DNA of 64,000 nucleotides from NCBI GenBank assembly GCA_035771175.1, contig CM069607.1:21894001-21958000 (forward strand). The letters run 5' to 3'. This DNA comes from Paratinospora sagittata (lineage: Eukaryota > Streptophyta > Magnoliopsida > Ranunculales > Menispermaceae). Shown here piece by piece: positions 50,317 to 63,413 of this stretch. The translations under genes and the position numbers were made by a program. Under the pieces are notes generated by a model. That model ran no database searches. It saw only the letters and a list, made by a program, of their open reading frames with translations, and was not told where the DNA came from. Positions within the stretch are counted from its first letter, which is position 1. Each line of letters begins with the position of its first letter.

Positions 50317-50632
50317 TCGTTATAGAGAGCTGTTGCAGCAATGTTTCGATTTTTATTAAAATGGGCAATAGCGGGCTATAGGCCTTGATTGCACGCTATC
50401 GGAAAGTCTGAAAAACACGAGCTCTCGGGTTTGTATATGTCGATCTGCAATAGTCCGCTATCCATCATTAGAGAGCATGATACAAAACCCTATTGGGTTG
50501 TCCAGCACTTTGCCAAAATTTTTCAAACGGCAATAACGCACTATCAGCGTTGATAAGACGCTGATAGGGTTGAATAATCAAAAATCTATTTTTCTTGAAA
50601 TTTGCCTATAGTGCACTATCCCTTTTGATAAC
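50317..50632 (+). repeat. Satellite unit 44, truncated (316 bp)
   Basis: Normal head up to GATACAAAACCC (about 50,490). It then jumps straight to the unit's terminal ~140 bp (TATTGGGTTGTCCAGC). About 852 bp is missing, including the conserved central block, hairpin and both 12-bp palindromes. The joined sites lie in the subrepeat regions at either end of the unit. Confidence 0.93.
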
Positions 50633-51776
50633 TCGCTATAAAGAAGTTGTCGTGATATTTCGATTTTTTGTAAAATGGGCAATAGCTATCGAAAAGTCCG
50701 AAAAACACGAGCTCTCGGGTTTGCGTATATCGACCTGCAATAGTCTGCTATCTGTCATTAGAGAGCATGATACACAACCCAATAGCATGCTATCCACGTC
50801 TGAGTTAGAAATCTCACATATCTAACGAGGAAATCGTGGGCCCTTTCCCTTGCTCGATTTTTCTATTCCTTGCACAGTTTTGACTGGGAATCGTAACTGA
50901 AGCATTCTCCACTAACACCTTGATGATTCCCATTGTGTCGCGCGGGCAAAACAATTTTAGATTAAAACAATGTTTTGAATTCAAATCATTTCCTACTCTC
51001 TTGCACTTTAACCTGCAACTGCTAATTTAATAAAACACTCATTCTCTAATTTTCAAAGATACAACACACATAATTTTTACAAGTTCTACTGAGCTTTCCA
51101 AAGAGTATTTCAAAAGAAGAAAGTCGTGATTCTTGCATTGCCAATAACATCTTCGACCAGAATCAAAATTGCAAACTATCTTGAAGATAACCTCAATCTT
51201 TAGCAAGTTGTTCATTTTATCCCTTTTGTGCTGAGATTTTCAGAAGCTATCCATCGTTTTAAACTGTAGGTATATGAAGTGTTCTCAGTAAGAGAACACA
51301 TCACCTATATTCTCTCTCCGAGTGCTACAACTAATCATCAAGAACACATCAAACAATAGCTATCAAAGTCTACAAAGATCAGGCTCTAAGAACGAAGACA
51401 TATCTCAATGCTAATGCATTAGTTTGATCCTAGGTGTGTAGGGTAACCTCTCAATCATCTGAGCACGAAAACCCTCTAAATTGCAAAGTCTTTAAAATCA
51501 CTTGGATTTAGTATTTGATTTTGACAAAATATTTTTTCGAAAGGTTTTAATCATAATTTCAATGAGTTTTGAAGGATTTAAAAGTGTTTTGAGGCAATGG
51601 AATGGTTCTTAGGTGTTAAAATATTAATTTGTCTAAAATTAAGCTATCCAGCACTTTGTCAAAATTTTTCAAACGACAATAGTGCACTATCAATGTTGAT
51701 AGCACGCTGATAGGGTTGAATAATTAAAAATCTATTTTTCTTGAAAATTTCCTGTAGCGCTATCCCTTTTGATAAC
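50633..51776 (+). repeat. Satellite unit 45 (1,144 bp)
   Basis: GGGCAATAGCTATCG shows a 24-bp deletion that fuses the two GCTAT boxes of one subrepeat. Private CATAATTTTTAC and CAATCATCTGAGC. Tail already block-D-like (GTAGCGCTATCC). Confidence 0.95.
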
Positions 51777-52944
51777 TCGCTAGAGAGCAGTTGCGGTGAT
51801 CTTTCGATTTTTAGTAAAATGGGCAATAGCGTTCTATAGGCTTTGATTGCACGCTATCGGAAAGTCCGAACAACACGAGCTCTCGGGTTTGTGGATATCG
51901 ACCTGCAATAGTCCGATACCCGTCATTAGAGAGCATGATACACAACCCAATAGCACGCTATTCACGTCTTCGTTAGAAATCTCACATATCTAACGAGAAA
52001 AACGTGGGCCCTTTCCCTTTCTCTATTTTTCTATTCCTTGCACAGTTTTGACTGGGAATCGTAACTGAAACATTCTTCACTAACACCTTGATGATTCCCA
52101 TTGTGTCGCACGGGCAAAACAACTTTAGATTAAAACAATGTTTTGAATTCAAATCATTTCCAACTCTCTTGCTCTTTAACCTGCAACTGCTAATTTAATA
52201 AAACACTCATTCTCTAATTTTCAAAGATACAACACACACGATTTTTGCAAGTTAGACTATGCTTCCCAAAGAGTATTTCAAAAGAAGAAAGTCGTGACTC
52301 TTGCATTGCCAATAAAAGCTTCGACCTGAATCAAAATTGCAAACTGTCTTGAAGATAACCTCATTCTTTAGCAAGTTCTTCATTTTATCCCTTTTGTGCT
52401 GAGATTTTCAGAAGCTATCCATCGTTTTAAACTGTAGGAATATGAAGTGTTCTCAGTAAGAGAACACATCACCTATATTCTTTCTCCGACTGCTACAACT
52501 AATCATCAAGAACACATCAAACAATAGCTATCAAAGTCTACAAAGATCAGGCTCAAAGAACGAAGACATATCTCAATGCTAATGCATTAGTTTGATCCTA
52601 GGTGTGTAGGGTAACCTCTCGATCATCTGAGCATGAAAACCCTCTAAATTGCAAAGTCTTCAAAATCACTTGGATTTAGTATTTGATTTGGACAAAATAT
52701 TTTTTCGAAAGGTTTTAATCATAATTTCAATGATTTTTGAAGGATTTAAAAGTGTTTTGAGGCAATGGAATGGTTCTTAGGTGTTAAAATATTAATTTGT
52801 CTAAAATTAAGCTATCCAGCACTTTGTCAAAATTTTTCAAACGGCAACAGTGCACTATCAATGTTGATAGCACGCTGATAGGGTTGAATAATTAAAAATC
52901 TATTTTTCTTGAAAATTGCCTGTAGCGCTATCCCTTTTGATAAC
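51777..52944 (+). repeat. Satellite unit 46 (1,168 bp)
   Basis: First block-D unit. CGATACCCG, GCACGCTATTC and TCTTCGTTAG are private in its head. The tail from ~52,400 starts the 3,484-bp duplication (GTAGGAATATG, GCTCAAAGAACG). Confidence 0.95.
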
Positions 52945-54092
52945 TCGCTAGAGAGCAGTTGCGGTGATCATTCGATTTTTAGTAAAATGGGCAATAGCGT
53001 TCTATAGGCTTTGATTGCACGCTATCGGAAAGTCCGAACAACACGAGCTCTCGGGTTTGTGGATATCGACCTGCAATAGTCCGCTATCCGTCATTATAGA
53101 GCATGATACACAACCCAATAGCATGCTATCCACGTCTGAGTTAGAAATCTCACATATCTAACGAGAAAAACGTGGGCCCTTTCCCTTTCTTTATTTTTCT
53201 ATTCCTTGCACAGTTTTGAATGGGAATCGTAACTGAAACATTCGTTACTAACACCCTGATGATTCCCATTGTGTCGCACGGGCAAAACAACTTTAGATTA
53301 AAACAATGTTTTGAATTCAAATCATTTCAAACTCTCTTGCTCTTTAACCTGCAACTGCTAATTTAATAAAACACTCATTCTCTAATTTTCAAAGATACAA
53401 CACACACGATTTTTGCAAGTTAGACTATGCTTCCCAAAGAGTATTTCAAAAGAAGAAAGTCGTGACTCTTGCATTGCCAATAAAAGCTTCGACCTGAATC
53501 AAAATTGCAAACTGTCTTGAAGATAACCTCATTCTTTAGCAAGTTCTTCATTTTATCCCTTTTGTGCTGAGATTTTCAGAAGCTATCCATCGTTTTAAAC
53601 TGTAGGTATATGAAGTGTTCTCAGTAAGAGAACACATCACCTATATTCTTTCTTCGAGTGGTACAACTAATCATCAAGAACACATCAAACAATAGCTATC
53701 AAAGTCTACAAAGATCAGGCTCTAAGAACGAAGACATATCTCAATGCTAATGCATTAGTTTGATCCTAGGTGTGTAGGGTAACCTCTCGATCATCTGAGC
53801 ACGAAAACCCTCTAAATTGCAAAGTCTTCAAAATCACTTGGATTTAGTATTTGATTTTGACAAAATATTTTTTCGAAAGGTTTTAATCATAATTTCAATG
53901 AGTTTTGAGGCAATGGAATGGTTCTTAGGTGTTAAAATATTAATTTGTCTAAAATTAAGCTATCCAGTACTTTGTCAAAATTTTTCAAATGGCAACAGTG
54001 CACTATCAATGTTGATAGCACGCTGATAGGGTTGAATAATTAAAAATCTATTTTTCTTGAAAATTGCCTGTAGCGCTATCCCTTTTGATAAC
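52945..54092 (+). repeat. Satellite unit 47 (1,148 bp), 20-bp deletion
   Basis: CATTATAGAGC and CATTCGTTACTAAC. GAGTTTTGAGGCAATGG near 53,900 lacks 20 bp. Pair of unit 50. Confidence 0.95.
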
Positions 54093-55260
54093 TCGCTAGA
54101 GAGCAGTTGCGGTGATCATTCGATTTTTAGTAAAAGGGGCAATAGCGTTCTATAGGCTTTGATTGCACGCTATCGGAAAGTCTGAACAACACGAGCTCTC
54201 GGGTTTGTGGATATCGACCTGCAATAGTCCGCTATCCGTCATTAGAGAGCATGGTACACAACCCAATAGCATGCTATCCACGTCTGAGTTAGAAATCTCA
54301 CATATCTAACGAGAAAAACGTGGGCCCTTTCCCTTTCTCTATTTTTATATTCCTTGCACAGTTTTGACTGGGAATCGTAACTGAAACATTCTTCACTAAC
54401 ACCTTGATGATTCCCATTGTGTCGCACGGGCAAAACAACTTTAGATTAAAACAATGTCTTGAATTCAAATCATTTCCAACTCTCTTGCTCTTTAACCTGC
54501 AACTGCTAATTTAATAAAACACTCATTCTCTAATTTTCAAAGATACAACACACACGATTTTTGCAAGTTAGACTATGCTTCCCAAAGAGTATTTCAAAAG
54601 AAGAAAGTCGTGACTCTTGCATTGCAAATAAAAGCTTCGACCTGAATCAAAATTGCAAACTGTCTTGAAGATAACCTCATTCTTTAGCAAGTTCTTCATT
54701 TTATCCCTTTTGTGCTGAGATTTTCAGAAGCTATCCATCGTTTTAAACTGTAGGTACATGAAGTGTTCTCAGTAAGAGAACACATCACCTATATTCTTTC
54801 TCCGAGTGCTACAACTAATCATCAAGAACACATCAAACAATAGCTATCAAAGTCTACAAAGATCAGGCTCTAAGAACGAAGACATATCTCAATGCTAATG
54901 CATTAGTTTGATCCTAGGTGTGTAGGGTAACCTCTCGATCATCTGAGCACGAAAACCCTCTAAATTGCAAAGTCTTCAAAATCACTTGGATTTAGTATTT
55001 GATTTTGACAAAATATTTTTTCGAAAGGTTTTAATCATAATTTCAATGAGTTTTGAAGGATTTAAAAGTGTTTTGAGGCAATGGAATGGTTCTTAGGTGT
55101 TAAAATATTAATTTTTCTAAAATTAAGCTATCCAGCACTTTGTCAAAATTTTTCAAACGACAATAGTGCACTATCAATGTTGATAGCACGCTGATAGGGT
55201 TGAATAATTAAAAATCTATTTTTCTTGAAAATTGCCTGTAGCGCTATCCCTTTTGATAAC
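54093..55260 (+). repeat. Satellite unit 48 (1,168 bp)
   Basis: GTAAAAGGGGC, GCATGGTACAC, CAATGTCTTG and GCAAATAAAAGC. Pair of unit 51. Its 54,545-54,756 segment matches unit 10. Confidence 0.95.
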
Positions 55261-56428
55261 TCGCTAGAGAGCAGTTGCGGTGATCATTCGATTTTTAGTA
55301 AAAGGGGCAATAGCGTTCTATAGGCTTTGATTGCACGCTATCGGAAAGTCTGAACAACACGAGCTCTCGGGTTTGTGGATATCGACCTACAATAGTCCGC
55401 TATCCGTCATTAGAGAGCATGGTACACAACCCAATAGCATGCTATCAACGTCTGAGTTAGAAATCTCACATATCTAACGAAAAAAACGTGGGCCCTTTCC
55501 CTTTCTCTATAATTATATTCCTTGCACAGTTTTGACTGGGAATCGTAACTGAAACATTCTTCATTAACACCTTGATGATTCCCATTGTGTCGCACGGGCA
55601 AAACAACTTTAGATTAAAACAATGTCTTGAATTCAAATCATTTCCAACTCTCTTGCTCTTTAACCTGCAACTGCTAATTTAATAAAACACTCATTCTCTA
55701 ATTTTCAAAGATACAACACACACGATTTTTGCAAGTTAGACTATGCTTCCCAAAGAGTATTTCAAAAGAAGAAAGTCGTGACTCTTGCATTGCCAATAAA
55801 AGCTTCGACCTGAATCAAAATTGCAAACTGTCTTGAAGAGAACCTCATTCTTTAGCAAGTTCTTCATTTTATCCCTTTTGTGCTGAGATTTTCAGAAGCT
55901 ATCCATCGTTTTAAACTGTAGGAATATGAAGTGTTCTCAGTAAGAGAACACATCACCTATATTCTTTCTCCGACTGCTACAACTAATCATCAAGAACACA
56001 TCAAACAATAGCTATCAAAGTCTACAAAGATCAGGCTCAAAGAACGAAGACATATCTCAATGCTAATGCATTAGTTTGATCCTAGGTGTGTAGGGTAACC
56101 TCTCGATCATCTGAGCATGAAAACCCTCTAAATTGCAAAGTCTTCAAAATCACTTGGATTTAGTATTTGATTTGGACAAAATATTTTTTCGAAAGGTTTT
56201 AATCATAATTTCAATGATTTTTGAAGGATTTAAAAGTGTTTTGAGGCAATGGAATGGTTCTTAGGTGTTAAAATATTAATTTGTCTAAAATTAAGCTATC
56301 CAGCACTTTGTCAAAATTTTTCAAACGGCAACAGTGCACTATCAATGTTGATAGCACGCTGATAGGGTTGAATAATTAAAAATCTATTTTTCTTGAAAAT
56401 TGCCTGTAGCGCTATCCCTTTTGATAAC
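55261..56428 (+). repeat. Satellite unit 49 (1,168 bp)
   Basis: CTATCAACGTC, ACGAAAAAAACG, CTATAATTATATTCC and GAAGAGAACC. Pair of unit 52. Tail from ~55,885 repeats the tail of unit 46. Confidence 0.95.
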
Positions 56429-57576
56429 TCGCTAGAGAGCAGTTGCGGTGATCATTCGATTTTTAGTAAAATGGGCAATAGCGTTCTATAGGCTTTGATT
56501 GCACGCTATCGGAAAGTCCGAACAACACGAGCTCTCGGGTTTGTGGATATCGACCTGCAATAGTCCGCTATCCGTCATTATAGAGCATGATACACAACCC
56601 AATAGCATGCTATCCACGTCTGAGTTAGAAATCTCACATATCTAACGAGAAAAACGTGGGCCCTTTCCCTTTCTTTATTTTTCTATTCCTTGCACAGTTT
56701 TGAATGGGAATCGTAACTGAAACATTCGTTACTAACACCCTGATGATTCCCATTGTGTCGCACGGGCAAAACAACTTTAGATTAAAACAATGTTTTGAAT
56801 TCAAATCATTTCAAACTCTCTTGCTCTTTAACCTGCAACTGCTAATTTAATAAAACACTCATTCTCTAATTTTCAAAGATACAACACACACGATTTTTGC
56901 AAGTTAGACTATGCTTCCCAAAGAGTATTTCAAAAGAAGAAAGTCGTGACTCTTGCATTGCCAATAAAAGCTTCGACCTGAATCAAAATTGCAAACTGTC
57001 TTGAAGATAACCTCATTCTTTAGCAAGTTCTTCATTTTATCCCTTTTGTGCTGAGATTTTCAGAAGCTATCCATCGTTTTAAACTGTAGGTATATGAAGT
57101 GTTCTCAGTAAGAGAACACATCACCTATATTCTTTCTTCGAGTGGTACAACTAATCATCAAGAACACATCAAACAATAGCTATCAAAGTCTACAAAGATC
57201 AGGCTCTAAGAACGAAGACATATCTCAATGCTAATGCATTAGTTTGATCCTAGGTGTGTAGGGTAACCTCTCGATCATCTGAGCACGAAAACCCTCTAAA
57301 TTGCAAAGTCTTCAAAATCACTTGGATTTAGTATTTGATTTTGACAAAATATTTTTTCGAAAGGTTTTAATCATAATTTCAATGAGTTTTGAGGCAATGG
57401 AATGGTTCTTAGGTGTTAAAATATTAATTTGTCTAAAATTAAGCTATCCAGTACTTTGTCAAAATTTTTCAAATGGCAACAGTGCACTATCAATGTTGAT
57501 AGCACGCTGATAGGGTTGAATAATTAAAAATCTATTTTTCTTGAAAATTGCCTGTAGCGCTATCCCTTTTGATAAC
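56429..57576 (+). repeat. Satellite unit 50 (1,148 bp), 20-bp deletion
   Basis: Copy of unit 47, including the same 20-bp loss near 57,385. Confidence 0.95.
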
Positions 57577-58744
57577 TCGCTAGAGAGCAGTTGCGGTGAT
57601 CATTCGATTTTTAGTAAAAGGGGCAATAGCGTTCTATAGGCTTTGATTGCACGCTATCGGAAAGTCTGAACAACACGAGCTCTCGGGTTTGTGGATATCG
57701 ACCTGCAATAGTCCGCTATCCGTCATTAGAGAGCATGGTACACAACCCAATAGCATGCTATCCACGTCTGAGTTAGAAATCTCACATATCTAACGAGAAA
57801 AACGTGGGCCCTTTCCCTTTCTCTATTTTTATATTCCTTGCACAGTTTTGACTGGGAATCGTAACTGAAACATTCTTCACTAACACCTTGATGATTCCCA
57901 TTGTGTCGCACGGGCAAAACAACTTTAGATTAAAACAATGTCTTGAATTCAAATCATTTCCAACTCTCTTGCTCTTTAACCTGCAACTGCTAATTTAATA
58001 AAACACTCATTCTCTAATTTTCAAAGATACAACACACACGATTTTTGCAAGTTAGACTATGCTTCCCAAAGAGTATTTCAAAAGAAGAAAGTCGTGACTC
58101 TTGCATTGCAAATAAAAGCTTCGACCTGAATCAAAATTGCAAACTGTCTTGAAGATAACCTCATTCTTTAGCAAGTTCTTCATTTTATCCCTTTTGTGCT
58201 GAGATTTTCAGAAGCTATCCATCGTTTTAAACTGTAGGTACATGAAGTGTTCTCAGTAAGAGAACACATCACCTATATTCTTTCTCCGAGTGCTACAACT
58301 AATCATCAAGAACACATCAAACAATAGCTATCAAAGTCTACAAAGATCAGGCTCTAAGAACGAAGACATATCTCAATGCTAATGCATTAGTTTGATCCTA
58401 GGTGTGTAGGGTAACCTCTCGATCATCTGAGCACGAAAACCCTCTAAATTGCAAAGTCTTCAAAATCACTTGGATTTAGTATTTGATTTTGACAAAATAT
58501 TTTTTCGAAAGGTTTTAATCATAATTTCAATGAGTTTTGAAGGATTTAAAAGTGTTTTGAGGCAATGGAATGGTTCTTAGGTGTTAAAATATTAATTTTT
58601 CTAAAATTAAGCTATCCAGCACTTTGTCAAAATTTTTCAAACGACAATAGTGCACTATCAATGTTGATAGCACGCTGATAGGGTTGAATAATTAAAAATC
58701 TATTTTTCTTGAAAATTGCCTGTAGCGCTATCCCTTTTGATAAC
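57577..58744 (+). repeat. Satellite unit 51 (1,168 bp)
   Basis: Copy of unit 48 with the same private variants. Confidence 0.95.
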
Positions 58745-59911
58745 TCGCTAGAGAGCAGTTGCGGTGATCATTCGATTTTTAGTAAAAGGGGCAATAGCGT
58801 TCTATAGGCTTTGATTGCACGCTATCGGAAAGTCTGAACAACACGAGCTCTCGGGTTTGTGGATATCGACCTACAATAGTCCGCTATCCGTCATTAGAGA
58901 GCATGGTACACAACCCAATAGCATGCTATCAACGTCTGAGTTAGAAATCTCACATATCTAACGAAAAAAACGTGGGCCCTTTCCCTTTCTCTATAATTAT
59001 ATTCCTTGCACAGTTTTGACTGGGAATCGTAACTGAAACATTCTTCATTAACACCTTGATGATTCCCATTGTGTCGCACGGGCAAAACAACTTTAGATTA
59101 AAACAATGTCTTGAATTCAAATCATTTCCAACTCTCTTGCTCTTTAACCTGCAACTGCTAATTTAATAAAACACTCATTCTCTAATTTTCAAAGATACAA
59201 CACACACGATTTTTGCAAGTTAGACTATGCTTCCCAAAGAGTATTTCAAAAGAAGAAAGTCGTGACTCTTGCATTGCCAATAAAAGCTTCGACCTGAATC
59301 AAAATTGCAAACTGTCTTGAAGAGAACCTCATTCTTTAGCAAGTTCTTCATTTTATCCCTTTTGTGCTGAGATTTTCAGAAGCTATCCATCGTTTTAAAC
59401 TGTAGGTATATGAAGTGTTCTCAGTAAGAGAACACATCACCTATATTCTTTCTCCGACTGCTACAACTAATCATCAAGAACACATCAAACAATAGCTATC
59501 AAAGTCTACAAAGATCAGGCTCTAAGAACGAAGACATATCTCAATGCTAATGCATTAGTTTGATCCTAGGTGTGTAGGTAACCTCTCGATCATCTGAGCA
59601 CGAAAACCCTCTAAATTGCAAAGTCTTCAAAATCACTTGGATTTAGTATTTGATTTTGACAAAATATTTTTTCGAAAGGTTTTAATCATAATTTCAATGA
59701 GTTTTGAAGGACTTAAAAGTGTTTTGAGGCAATGGAATGGTTCTTAGGTGTTAAAATATTAATTTTTCTAAAATTAAGCTATCCAGCACTTTGTCAAAAT
59801 TTTTCAAACGACAATAGTGCACTATCAATGTTGATAGCACGCTGATAGGGTTGAATAATTAAAAGTCTATTTTTCTTGAAAATTGCCTGTAGCGCTATCC
59901 CTTTTGATAAC
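58745..59911 (+). repeat. Satellite unit 52 (1,167 bp)
   Basis: Copy of unit 49 up to about 59,370, then a separate tail with GTGTAGGTAACC (1-bp loss) and GAAGGACTTAAAAG. Confidence 0.95.
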
Positions 59912-61078
59912 TCGCTAGAGAGCAGTTGCGGTGATCTTTCAATTTTTAGTAAAATGGGCAATAGCGTTCTATAGGCTTTGATTGCACGCTATCGGAAAGT
60001 CCGAACAACACGAGCTCTCGGGTTTGTGGATATCGACCTGCAATTGTCCGCTATCCGTCATTAGAGAGCATGATACACAACCCAATAGCATGCTATTCAC
60101 GTCTGAGTTAGAAATCTCACATATCTAACGAGAAAAACGTGGGCCCTTTCCCTTTCTCTATTTTTCTATTCCTTGCACAGTTTTGACTGGGAATCGAAAC
60201 TGAAACATTCTTCACTAACACCTTGATGATTCCCATTGTGTCGCACAGGCAAAACAACTTTAGATTAAAACAATGTTTTGAATTCAAATCATTTCCAACT
60301 CTCTTGCTCTTTAACCTGCAACTGCTAATTTAATAAAACACTCATTCTCTAATTTTCAAAGATACAACACACACGATTTTTGCAAGTCAGACTATGGTTC
60401 CCAAAGAGTATTTCAAAAGAAGAAAGTCCTGACTCTTGCATTGCCAATAAAAGCTTCGACCTGAATCAAAATTGCAAACTGTCTTGAAGATAACCTCATT
60501 CTTTAGCAAGTTCTTCATTTTATCCCTTTTGTGCTGAGATTTTCAGAAGCTATCTATCGTTTTAAACTGTAGGTATATGAAGTGTTCTCAGTAAGAGAAC
60601 ACATCACCTATATTCTTTCTCCGAGTGCTACAACTAAACATCAAGAACACATCAAACAATAGCTATCAAAGTCTACAAAGATCAGGCTCTAAGAACGAAG
60701 ACATATCTCAATGCTAATGCATTAGTTTGATCCTAGGTGTGTAGGGTAACCTCTCGATCATCTGAGCACGAAAACCCTCTAAATTGCAAAGTCTTCAAAA
60801 TCACTTGGATTTAGTATTTGATTTTGACAAAATATTTTTTCGAAAGGTTTTAATCATAATTTCAATGAGTTTTGAAGGATTTAAAAGTGTTTTGAGGCAA
60901 TGGAATGGTTCTTAGGTGTAAAATATTAATTTGTCTAAAATTAAGCTATCCAGCACTTTGTCAAAATTTTTCAAACGGCAATAGTGCACTATCAATGTTG
61001 ATAGCACGCTGATAGGGTTGAATAATTAAAAATCTATTTTTCTTGAAAATTGCCTGTAGCGCTATCCCTTTTGATAAC
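59912..61078 (+). repeat. Satellite unit 53 (1,167 bp)
   Basis: TTTCAATTTTTAG, GAATCGAAACTG, CGCACAGGC and GTCCTGACTC are private. GGTGTAAAATATT lacks one T. Confidence 0.95.
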
Positions 61079-62246
61079 TCGCTAAAGAGCAGTTGCGGTG
61101 ATCTTTCGATTTTTAGTAAAATGGGCAATAGCGTTCTATAGGCTTTGATTGCACGCTATCGGAAAGTCCGAACAACACGAGCTCTCGGGTTTGTGGATAT
61201 CGACCTGCAATAGTCCGCTATCCGTCATTAGAGTGCATGGTACACAACCCAATAGCATGCTATCCACGTCTGAGTTAGAAATCTCACATATCTAACGGGA
61301 AAAACGTGGGCCCTTTCCCTTTCTCTATTTTTCTATTCCTTGCACAGTTTTGACTGGGAATCGTAACTGAAACATTCTTCACTAACACCTTGATGATTCC
61401 CATTGTGTCGCACGGGCAAAACAACTTTAGATTAAAATAATGTTTTGAATTCAAATCATTTCCAACTGTCTTGCTCTTTAACCTGCAACTGCTAATTTAA
61501 TAAAACACTCATTCTCTAATTTTTAAAGATACAACACACACGATTTTCGCAAGTTAGACTATGCTTCCCAAAGAGTATTTCAAAAGAAGAAAGTCGTGAC
61601 TCTTGCATTGCCAATAAAAGCTTCGACATGAATCAAAATTGCAAACTGTCTTGAAGATAACCTCATTCTTTAGCAAGTTCTTCATTTTATCCCTTTTGTG
61701 CTGAGATTTTCAGAAGCTATCCATCGTTTTAAACTGTAGGTATATGAAGTGTTCTCAGTAAGAGAACACATCACCTATATTCTTTCTTCGAGTGGTACAA
61801 CTAATCATCAAGAACACATCAAACAATAGCTATCAAAGTCTACAAAGATCAGGCTCTAAGAACGAAGACATATCTCAATGCTAATGCATTAGTTTGATCC
61901 TAGGTGTGTAGGGTAACCTCTCGATCATCTGAGCACGAAAACCCTCTAAATTGCAAAGTCTTCAAAATCACTTGGATTTAGTATTTGATTTTGACAAAAT
62001 ATTTTTTCGAAAGGTTTTAATCATAATTTCAATGAGTTTTGAAGGATTTAAAAGTGTTTTGAGGCAATGGAATGGTTCTTAGGTGTTAAAATATTAATTT
62101 GTCTAAAATTAAGCTATCCAGCACTTTGTCAAAATTTTTCAAACGGCAACAGTGCACGATCAATGTTGATAGCACGCTGATAGGGTTGAATAATTAAAAA
62201 TCTATTTTTCTTGAAAATTGCCTGTAGCGCTATCCCTTTTGATAAC
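61079..62246 (+). repeat. Satellite unit 54 (1,168 bp)
   Basis: CTCGCTAAAGAGC box, TAGAGTGCATGG, CAACTGTCTTGC and GTGCACGATCAATG. Confidence 0.95.
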
Positions 62247-63413
62247 TCGCTAGAGAGCAGTTGCGGTGATCATTCCATTTTTAGTAAAATGGGCAATAGC
62301 GTTCTATAGGCTTTGATTGCACGCTATCGGAAAGTCTGAACAACACGAGCTCTCCGGTTTGTGGATATCGACCTGCAATAGTCCGCTATCCGTCATTAGA
62401 GAGCATGGTACACAACCCAATAGCATGCTATCCACGTCTGAGTTAGAAATCTCACATATCTAACGAGAAAAACTTGGGCCCTTTCCCTTTCTTTATTTTT
62501 CTATTCCTTGCACAGTTTTGAATGGGAATCGTAGCTGAAACATTCATTACTAACACCCTGATGATTCCCATTGTGTCGCACGGGCAAAACAACTTTAGAT
62601 TAAAACAATGTTTTGAATTCAAATCATTTCCAACTCTCTTGCTCTTTAACCTGCAACTGCTAATTTAATAAAACACTCATTCTCTAATTTTCAAAGATAC
62701 AACACACACGATTTTTGCAAGTTAGACTTTGCTTCCCAAAGAGTATTTCAAAAGAAGAAAGTCGTGACTCTTGCATTGCCAATAAAAGCTTCGACCTGAA
62801 TCAAAATTGCAAACTGTCTTGAAGATAACCTCATTCTTTAGCAAGTTCTTCATTTTATCCCTTTTGTGCTGAGATTTTCAGAAGCTATCCATCGTTTTAA
62901 ACTGTAGGTATATGAAGTGTTCTCAGTAAGAGAACACATCACCTATATTCTTTCTCCGAGTGGTACAACTAATCATCAAGAACACATCAAACAATAGCTA
63001 TCAAAGTCTACAAAGATCAGGCTCTAAGAACAAAGACATATCTCAATGCTAATGCATTAGTTTGATCCTAGGTGTGTAGGGTAACCTCTAGATCATCTGA
63101 GCACGAAAACCCTCTAAATTGCAAAGTTTTCAAAATCACTTGGATTTAGTATTTGATTTTGACAAAATATTTTTTCGAAAGCTATTAATCATAATTTCAA
63201 TGAGTTTTGAAGGATTTAAAGTGTTTTGAGGCAATGGAATGGTTCTTAGGTGTTAAAATATTAATTTGTCTAAAATTAAGCTATCCAGCACTTTGTCAAA
63301 AATTTTCAAACGACAATAGTGGACTATCAATGTTGATAGCACGCTGATAGGGTTGAATAATTAAAAATCTATTTTTCTTGAAAATTGCTTGTAGCGCTAT
63401 CCCTTTTGATAAC
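62247..63413 (+). repeat. Satellite unit 55 (1,167 bp)
   Basis: CATTCCATTTTTAG, CTCTCCGGTTTG, AATCGTAGCTG and AAAGCTATTAATC are private. GGATTTAAAGTG lacks one A. Confidence 0.95.

Larger units (their letters stand above)
36322..51776 (+). repeat. Satellite block C (units 32-45)
   Basis: From unit 32 most units show GTGCTATAGGCCTTG, CTCGGGTTTGTGTAT and GAGAGCATGATAC in place of GAGAGGATGATAC. The block is the most irregular part of the array: it holds the 3,519-bp trimer duplication, the unit 33/35 mosaic, the double deletion in unit 36, the 316-bp unit 44 and the 24-bp deletion in unit 45. Units 33 and 35 keep some block-A/B-like features in their first halves. Confidence 0.8.
52400..59370 (+). 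repeat. Three-unit higher-order duplication, 3,484 bp, two copies
   Basis: Copy A is about 52,400-55,884 and copy B about 55,885-59,370. Constituent lengths (1,148 + 1,168 + 1,168) repeat exactly. Private traits recur at a fixed 3,484-bp offset: GTAGGAATATG, GATTTGGAC, CATTCGTTAC, the 20-bp deletion, GGTACATGAAG and CTATAATTATATTCC. I saw no difference between the copies in the stretches compared. Confidence 0.9.

Noticed and set aside
53817..54026. Plus-strand frames of 60-79 codons (for example 14285-14479, 18093-18326, 44532-44753, 53817-54026)
   Set aside because: Same reasoning: each exists only where local indels remove stops, and identical pairs are copies from trimer duplication, not conserved genes.
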